A DNA stretch of 39,581 bases from Streptomyces sp. col6 (GTDB lineage: Bacteria > Actinomycetota > Actinomycetes > Streptomycetales > Streptomycetaceae): positions 1,274,565 through 1,314,145 of the forward strand of contig NZ_RDBL01000006.1 in the NCBI RefSeq assembly GCF_008042035.1, given 5' to 3'. The notes beneath the pieces were generated by a model that did not search any database, was not told the DNA's origin, and saw only the letters and a program-made list of their open reading frames with translations. A program made the translations under genes and the position numbers. This document shows, piece after piece, positions 35,053-39,581 of the stretch. The stretch's first letter is position 1. Every line of letters begins with the position of its first letter.

Positions 35053-35184
35053 ATGGCCGAGACCACCACCCGCCGCCGTGTCCGTCACGCCCACCGCCCG
35101 ACCGAGTCGGAGCGGCAGGCTGCCGCCGCCGCCCTGCAGCGCGCGCTCGACCGCAGGGACAACGGCGGCTCCACCGGTCACTGA
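35053..35184 (+). CDS. 43-aa basic protein
   Basis: The product starts MAETTTRRRVRHAHRPTESE and contains one Ala/Gln/Arg-rich helix (about 18-36) before a Gly/Ser tail. The ATG has AAGGAG 10 nt upstream, slightly far. Codon choice is strongly GC3-biased, as in the real genes here, and a long leader precedes it, both of which support a genuine gene. A short 5-bp hairpin (35189-35203) lies between it and the convergent phosphatase. I know of no function for this type of protein. Confidence 0.7.
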   Translation: MAETTTRRRVRHAHRPTESERQAAAAALQRALDRRDNGGSTGH

Positions 35185-35209
35185 ACCGGGCCGTCCTTCG
35201 GCCGGCCGC

Positions 35210-36778
35210 TCAGCCGCGGCTGATCTCGAAGTGGTCGATGCGCTCACCCGACTCGGCGAGCGCGGTGACCTTCATCCGGGCGTGCCGCCCGGCCTCCACC
35301 TCCACCGCGAGGAACGAGAAGCCGGTGTAGCGCACCCGCGACCACTCCACGGTCTCGGTGGCCTTCGTGCCGCCCTTGGCCACGTGGTACGTGTTCACGC
35401 TCTCCAGGTCCGCGACGTGCCCCTCGTAGCTGTCGGGCACCGGGAAGTCGTAGAGCGCCTTGCCCGCGCCGCCCGCCGTGACGTAGACGATGCCGTCGCG
35501 CCGGGGGTCGGTGCGCTCGCCGATGGGCACCGGGCGCTTGACCGCGTTCTTGAGGATCGCGTCGGTGCGCTCGTAGACGTGGTTGTGCCCGTTGATGACC
35601 AGGTCCACCTGGTGCTTCTCGAAGAGCGGCACCCAGGCGTCGCGCACCCCGCCGTCCGAGGCGTGGGCGTTCGTCGTGGAGAAGGCGCAGTGGTGGAAGA
35701 AGACCACCAGGAAGTCGACGTCCCGGCGGGCCCGCAGCTCGCCCAGGCGCCGGTCCAGCCAGCGGGTCTGCCGGCCGCCGCTGATGCCGAAGTTGGCGGG
35801 GATCTCGTAGCTGACGTCGTTGGCGTCCAGCGCGATCACGCCCACGTTGCCGTGCACGAAGGAGTACGCCCCGGGCTGGTTGACCGGGTCCGGCCCGTTG
35901 TCCGGCAGGGTCCAGCGCGCGTTCTGGCCGCCGTAGCCGTCCGGCGAGTACCAGGCCTCCATGTCGTGGTTGCCGGTCGTCACCATCCACGGCACGGTCT
36001 TGGAGACCGTCTCCGTCTGCGCCAGGAACTGGTCCCAGGTGCGCGCGTCATAGGTGTCGGTGGTCTGCCCGGAGCCCGACGGGTCCGCGTAGCAGATGTC
36101 GCCGGCGTGCAGGTGGAAGGCCGGGTTCTGGCCGAGGATCAGCTGGTCGTTCCCGAGCGCGTGGTAGCTGACGCCCTGGTCGCCGAAGGCGGTGAAGGTG
36201 AAGTTCTCGGCGCGCGCGGGCGCGGTGGTGAAGGTGCCGAGCGTGCCCAGGTTGCGCGAGTCGGCCGGGTCGAAGCCGTCGTGGCCGACGCCGTAGTAGT
36301 ACGTCGTGCCGGGCCGCAGCCGCTCCAGGGACGCGTGTACGTAGAACTGCTCGGCCGCCGCGATCTTGCCGTTGTTCAGCTGCGGCGTCGTCAGGTGGCG
36401 TACCTCCGCGTCGATCTTCCGGCTGAGCGCCCACGGCTTGAGGCCGATCCGGATGTACGGGCGGCGCACCGCGAACGGCACCTGCCAGGAGACCGCCATC
36501 TGCGTCTTCGGGTCCGCCCCGTACGCCAGGTGCCGGCCGAACGGGGCGACCAGCGCGCCGTCGACCCGGGTGGTGCTGTGCGAGGTGAGTACGGTGGGGG
36601 CCGCGTACGCGGGGGAGGAGGAGGCGAGGCCGATCCCGGTGCCGACCACGGCGGCGGTCGCCGCGCCGGTGCGCAGCGCCCCGCGGCGGGTGAGCCGGGT
36701 GCGGAGGTAGTCGTGCTGCTCGGCCATGCTCATGCGGTCGGCGAGTTTCTCGGGGATGCCGAAACGGGGGATGTCCAT
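35210..36778 (-). CDS. Tat-exported purple-acid-phosphatase-like metallophosphoesterase
   Basis: This 522-residue secreted phosphatase has a twin-arginine signal (R31-R32 in LTRRGALRTG), an Ala-rich segment and an AYA cleavage region near 59. An N-terminal beta-sandwich domain precedes the catalytic domain. All binuclear metal motifs are present: GDQG (D200), GDxxY (D227, Y230), GNHD (N270), H362/H363, and GHNHVYER (H398, H400). It should release phosphate from organic phosphate esters outside the cell. The ATG has GGAGGT 8 nt upstream. A single GTTCACC on its coding strand (36829-36823) may be a PhoP half-site. Confidence 0.92.
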   Translation of the reverse strand: MDIPRFGIPEKLADRMSMAEQHDYLRTRLTRRGALRTGAATAAVVGTGIGLASSSPAYAAPTVLTSHSTTRVDGALVAPFGRHLAYGADPKTQMAVSWQVPFAVRRPYIRIGLKPWALSRKIDAEVRHLTTPQLNNGKIAAAEQFYVHASLERLRPGTTYYYGVGHDGFDPADSRNLGTLGTFTTAPARAENFTFTAFGDQGVSYHALGNDQLILGQNPAFHLHAGDICYADPSGSGQTTDTYDARTWDQFLAQTETVSKTVPWMVTTGNHDMEAWYSPDGYGGQNARWTLPDNGPDPVNQPGAYSFVHGNVGVIALDANDVSYEIPANFGISGGRQTRWLDRRLGELRARRDVDFLVVFFHHCAFSTTNAHASDGGVRDAWVPLFEKHQVDLVINGHNHVYERTDAILKNAVKRPVPIGERTDPRRDGIVYVTAGGAGKALYDFPVPDSYEGHVADLESVNTYHVAKGGTKATETVEWSRVRYTGFSFLAVEVEAGRHARMKVTALAESGERIDHFEISRG

Positions 36779-36822
36779 GGGCGACAACCTCCACCGCGCG
36801 GCTGACGCCCTTCCGTCGAATA

Positions 36823-36829
36823 GGTGAAC
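36823..36829 (-). promoter_or_regulatory. possible PHO-box half-site upstream of the phosphatase
   Basis: GTTCACC on the minus strand lies 45 nt upstream of the phosphatase start. The unit 11 nt before it matches poorly. One 7-mer is expected several times by chance in a window of this size, so this is suggestive only. Confidence 0.25.
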
Positions 36830-36907
36830 GGTACACGTACAGCTGCCCATGTGTCCGTATGATGGACGTGACGTGTCATGGGGTGGGACGAGCAGTAGGG
36901 TGCCACC

Positions 36908-37948
36908 ATGTCTCGCAGCATCAATCTCGCAGTGATCCCCGGTGACGGTATCGGCCAGGAGGTCGTGGCCCAGGGCCTCAAGGTCCTCAACGCTGTTCTC
37001 CCGCAGGATGTGAAGCTGGAGACCAAGGAGTACGACCTTGGCGCCCGGCGCTGGCACCGTACCGGCGAAACCCTCCCCGACGCGGAGCTCGAAGCCCTCA
37101 AGGGCCACGACGCCATCCTGCTCGGCGCGATCGGTGACCCGTCCGTGCCCTCCGGCGTCCTGGAGCGCGGGCTGCTGCTGAAGCTGCGCTTCGCCTTCGA
37201 CCACTTCATCAACCTGCGGCCGTCGAAGCTCTTCCCGAACACGGACACCCCGCTGGCCGGCCGTCCGGACATCGACTTCGTCGTCGTCCGCGAGGGCACC
37301 GAGGGCCCGTACACCGGCAACGGCGGCTCGCTGCGCACCGGCACGGAGCACGAGGTCGCCACCGAGGTCAGCCTCAACACCGCCTTCGGTGTCGAGCGGG
37401 TCGTCCGGGACGCCTTCGAGCGCGCCGCCGCCCGTCCGCGCAAGAAGCTGACGCTGGTCCACAAGAACAACGTCCTCGTGTACGCGGGCCACCTGTGGAA
37501 GAACACCTTCGACAAGGTCGCGGCCGAGTACCCCCAGGTCACCACCGACTACCTGCACGTCGACGCCGCGACGATCTTCTTCGTCACGCAGCCGGAGCGC
37601 TTCGACGTCATCGTCACCGACAACCTCTTCGGCGACATCCTGACCGACCTCGCCGCGGCCGTCTCCGGCGGCATCGGCCTGGCCGCCTCCGGCAACATCA
37701 ACCCGACGGGTGCCTTCCCGTCGATGTTCGAGCCGGTCCACGGCTCCGCCCCCGACATCGCGGGGCAGGGCAAGGCCGACCCGACCGCCACGATCCTCTC
37801 CGTCGCCCTCCTGCTGCGCCACCTCGGCTACGAGGCCGAGGCCGTGCGCATCGAGGACGCCGTCTCCGCCGACCTCGCGGAGCGCGACGGGACGGCCCGT
37901 AGCACCGACGCGATCGGCGACGCGCTCGCGGTACGCGTAGCGGGCTGA
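36908..37948 (+). CDS. leuB: 3-isopropylmalate dehydrogenase
   Basis: This 346-residue NAD-dependent enzyme decarboxylates 3-isopropylmalate in leucine synthesis. The N-terminal [20 protein letters not shown] and the isocitrate/isopropylmalate dehydrogenase signature ([20 protein letters not shown] onward) are both intact. [20 protein letters not shown] closes the active-site region. TAGGGT (36896-36901) stands 6 nt before the ATG and there is no ribosome site, so the mRNA is probably leaderless. A strong terminator follows, so leuB and ilvE are separate units. Confidence 0.96.
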   Translation: MSRSINLAVIPGDGIGQEVVAQGLKVLNAVLPQDVKLETKEYDLGARRWHRTGETLPDAELEALKGHDAILLGAIGDPSVPSGVLERGLLLKLRFAFDHFINLRPSKLFPNTDTPLAGRPDIDFVVVREGTEGPYTGNGGSLRTGTEHEVATEVSLNTAFGVERVVRDAFERAAARPRKKLTLVHKNNVLVYAGHLWKNTFDKVAAEYPQVTTDYLHVDAATIFFVTQPERFDVIVTDNLFGDILTDLAAAVSGGIGLAASGNINPTGAFPSMFEPVHGSAPDIAGQGKADPTATILSVALLLRHLGYEAEAVRIEDAVSADLAERDGTARSTDAIGDALAVRVAG

Positions 37949-37963
37949 TCCGACGACTCCCAC

Positions 37964-38000
37964 AGAAGCCGCCGGGTCGCAGACGCACCCGGCGGCTTCT
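37964..38000 (+). terminator. hairpin terminator after leuB
   Basis: A perfect 14-bp stem (AGAAGCCGCCGGGT at 37964-37977 with 37987-38000) has a 9-nt loop, 15 nt after the stop. The AGAAG/CTTCT base leaves a short T-rich end (CTTCTCCTGTG). Confidence 0.85.
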
Positions 38001-38051
38001 CCTGTGCGGCCCCGGGTGTCACCATCGAACCCTGGACCGCATTCACGCCAT

Positions 38052-38084
38052 TTCGTGCACGGCCCCCTTCGAGCGATAATCGAA
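38052..38084 (+). promoter_or_regulatory. ilvE promoter with a palindrome over the -10
   Basis: GATAAT (38075-38080) is one base from the consensus -10. TTCGTG (38052-38057) at 17 nt is a moderate -35. TTCGA (38068-38072) and TCGAA (38080-38084) form an inverted repeat that brackets the -10, a good place for a repressor. The predicted leader to ilvE is about 90 nt. Confidence 0.5.
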
Positions 38085-38177
38085 CGGGACCGTGTCTCGC
38101 AGTGAAGCTCGGACGTCCTAGCACCTGAAGGCGTGCACGCGGTCCTACACACACAAAACGGTGAAGGACACGCACTC

Positions 38178-39266
38178 ATGACGACGCCCACGATCGAGCT
38201 CAAGCCCTCCTCGCACCCGCTGTCCGACGCGGAGCGCGAGGCGATCCTGGCCAAGCCCGGATTCGGCCGCTACTTCACCGACCACATGGTGACGATCAAG
38301 TGGACCGAGGGCCGCGGCTGGCACGACGCCCAGCTCGTCCCCTACGCGCCGCTGTCGATCGACCCCGCCAACATGACGCTGCACTACGGCCAGGAGATCT
38401 TCGAGGGGCTCAAGGCCTACCGCCAGCCCGACGGCTCGGTCGCCACCTTCCGCCCCGAGGCCAACGGCGAGCGCTTCCGGTCCTCCGCCCGCCGCCTCGC
38501 CATGCCGGAGCTGCCCGTCGAGACCTTCGTCGCGGCCTGTGACGCGCTCGTCCAGCAGGACGCCGCCTGGGTCCCGGCGCACGGCGGCGAGGAGTCCCTC
38601 TACCTGCGCCCCTTCATGATCGCGACCGAGGTCGGCCTCGGTGTGCGGCCGGCCAACGAGTACCTCTTCCTCGTCATCGCCTCGCCCGCCGGCGCCTACT
38701 TCCCCGGTGGCGTGAAGCCCGTCTCGATCTGGCTGTCCGAGGACCGGGTGCGCGCCGTCCCCGGCGGCATGGGCGACGCCAAGACCGGCGGCAACTACGC
38801 CGCCTCCCTCCTCGCCCAGGCCGAGGCCGCCGCCAAGGGCTGCGATCAGGTCGCCTACCTCGACGCCGTCGAGCACACGTGGGTGGAGGAGCTGGGCGGG
38901 ATGAACCTCTACTTCGTGTACGGGGACCGGATCGTCACCCCGACCCTCACCGGCTCCCTGCTCGCGGGCATCACCCGTGACTCGCTCCTCAAGCTGGCCG
39001 GCGACCTCGGCTACACCTCCGAGGAGGCCCGCGTCTCCATCGGCCAGTGGCGCGACGACACCGCCGCCGGCACCCTCACCGAGGTCTTCGCCTGCGGCAC
39101 CGCCGCCGTCATCACCCCCGTCGGCACCGTGAAGAGCGCGGGCGGCGAGTGGACCCAGGGCGACGGCACCCCCGGCCCGGTCACCCTCAAGCTGCGTGAG
39201 CGCCTGCTCGACATCCAGCGCGGCACCGCCGAGGACACACACGGCTGGATGCACTCCCTGGCGTAA
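38178..39266 (+). CDS. ilvE: branched-chain amino acid aminotransferase
   Basis: This 362-residue PLP enzyme performs the last step of valine, leucine and isoleucine synthesis and the first step of their degradation. K202 ([16 protein letters not shown]) is the PLP lysine. [14 protein letters not shown] and [14 protein letters not shown] are class IV aminotransferase hallmarks, and the length fits the long BCAT type. I chose ATG 38178 because GAAGGAC lies 8 nt upstream. An in-frame GTG at 38133 would add 15 residues without a ribosome site. Confidence 0.96.
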   Translation: MTTPTIELKPSSHPLSDAEREAILAKPGFGRYFTDHMVTIKWTEGRGWHDAQLVPYAPLSIDPANMTLHYGQEIFEGLKAYRQPDGSVATFRPEANGERFRSSARRLAMPELPVETFVAACDALVQQDAAWVPAHGGEESLYLRPFMIATEVGLGVRPANEYLFLVIASPAGAYFPGGVKPVSIWLSEDRVRAVPGGMGDAKTGGNYAASLLAQAEAAAKGCDQVAYLDAVEHTWVEELGGMNLYFVYGDRIVTPTLTGSLLAGITRDSLLKLAGDLGYTSEEARVSIGQWRDDTAAGTLTEVFACGTAAVITPVGTVKSAGGEWTQGDGTPGPVTLKLRERLLDIQRGTAEDTHGWMHSLA

Positions 39267-39272
39267 CCGGCC

Positions 39273-39316
39273 CGTACGGAGAGCCCCCGGCGTTCTCGCC
39301 GGGGGCTCTGCGTACG
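39273..39316 (+). terminator. hairpin terminator after ilvE
   Basis: A perfect 13-bp stem (AGAGCCCCCGGCG at 39280-39292 with 39297-39309) has a TTCT loop. Outer CGTACG arms (39273-39278 with 39311-39316) extend it across one mismatch. Confidence 0.85.
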
Positions 39317-39371
39317 CCCGCATCCTGAGACGGGGCGGGGCGCGGCGGCGGTCCTGTGCCAGACTGCTGCC

Positions 39372-39422
39372 GTGTCCTCGTTCGTCATGATTATTGGCAG
39401 CAGGCGCGCCGGTCCGCAGTGA
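39372..39422 (+). CDS. leader peptide of a second amino-acid attenuator
   Basis: This 16-residue frame, VSSFVMIIGSRRAGPQ, or 11 residues from the ATG at 39387, holds Val-Met-Ile-Ile. Both Ile codons are ATT, which is rare in this genome. CAGACT (39360-39365) ends 6 nt before the GTG, so the transcript could be leaderless. A U-tract terminator follows 55 nt after the stop. By analogy with the ilvB leader it should sense isoleucyl-tRNA. The gene it controls lies beyond the window. citramalate synthase (cimA) is the likely candidate from gene order I remember in Streptomyces. Confidence 0.65.
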   Translation: MSSFVMIIGSRRAGPQ

Positions 39423-39477
39423 CCGTCCCGTACCACCACGTACGGCACGGCCACCGTGCCCCAGACCCGCGCGCAGA

Positions 39478-39503
39478 CCTCTCGCACCCGCGAGGGGTTT
39501 TTT
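39478..39503 (+). terminator. attenuator terminator with U-tract
   Basis: CCTCTCGC (39478-39485) pairs with GCGAGGGG (39490-39497), 8 bp with one G-T, around an ACCC loop, followed by six T's. A second hairpin, GGCACGG-CCA-CCGTGCC, lies just upstream (39444-39460). U-tract terminators are uncommon in this genome. The two I found both follow leader peptides. Confidence 0.75.
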
Positions 39504-39581
39504 CGTTTTCCGGCCCTCACCTCGGCCGGTGCACGAGGCGAGCGGGATGATGGGGGCAAGTGGAGCCGGGCCGTGTCCGGC

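Overview
The window reads as chromosomal core DNA of a Streptomyces or very close relative. It is very GC-rich, nearly every codon ends in G or C, GTG and TTG starts are common, many promoters look leaderless, and the gene order (gatCAB, a c-di-GMP protein, ilvBNC-serA, proline catabolism, leuB-ilvE) matches what I remember of the conserved Streptomyces core. I saw no insertion sequence, integrase, CRISPR array, tRNA or rRNA.

Layout. 1-3.6 kb: the GatCAB amidotransferase operon with an 80-aa passenger gene. 3.8-9.4 kb: an exported phospholipase C, an MMPL transporter, an acidic membrane protein and a 62-aa protein. 9.5-16.0 kb: a large ATPase/LuxR regulator, a lipoprotein sugar dehydrogenase, an aldo/keto reductase and a divergent 2-hydroxyacid dehydrogenase. 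16.3-19.2 kb: a membrane PAS-GGDEF-EAL protein with an intact GGDEF and a degenerate EAL domain. 19.2-24.8 kb: ilvBNC behind a leader-peptide attenuator, then serA. 24.8-26.0 kb: a TetR regulator and a coupled unknown gene. 26.0-29.9 kb: a PucR regulator divergent from the proline-to-glutamate genes pruB-pruA. 30.1-32.7 kb: a coupled three-gene phospholipid cassette (CDP-alcohol phosphatidyltransferase, CdsA-like enzyme, acyltransferase fused to a VTT/DedA-like domain). 32.8-34.8 kb: a divergent oxidoreductase/LysR pair. 35.0-36.8 kb: a 43-aa protein and a Tat-exported purple-acid-phosphatase-like enzyme. 36.9-39.6 kb: leuB, ilvE, and a second leader-peptide attenuator whose structural gene lies beyond the window.

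How the genes work together. ilvBNC, leuB and ilvE cover most of valine, leucine and isoleucine synthesis, and two ribosome-mediated attenuators flank this set. pruB-pruA degrade proline, probably under the neighbouring PucR regulator. The lipid cassette could make phosphatidic acid, activate it to CDP-diacylglycerol and add a head group, with the VTT-like domain possibly moving lipid between leaflets.

The strangest sequence is 29849-30074. Two very long perfect palindromes (66-nt and 42-nt arms) abut at a single base boundary, and each folds back over the 3' end of the gene beside it. This is either a real templated rearrangement at facing terminators or a finishing artefact, and it should be settled before the region is interpreted.
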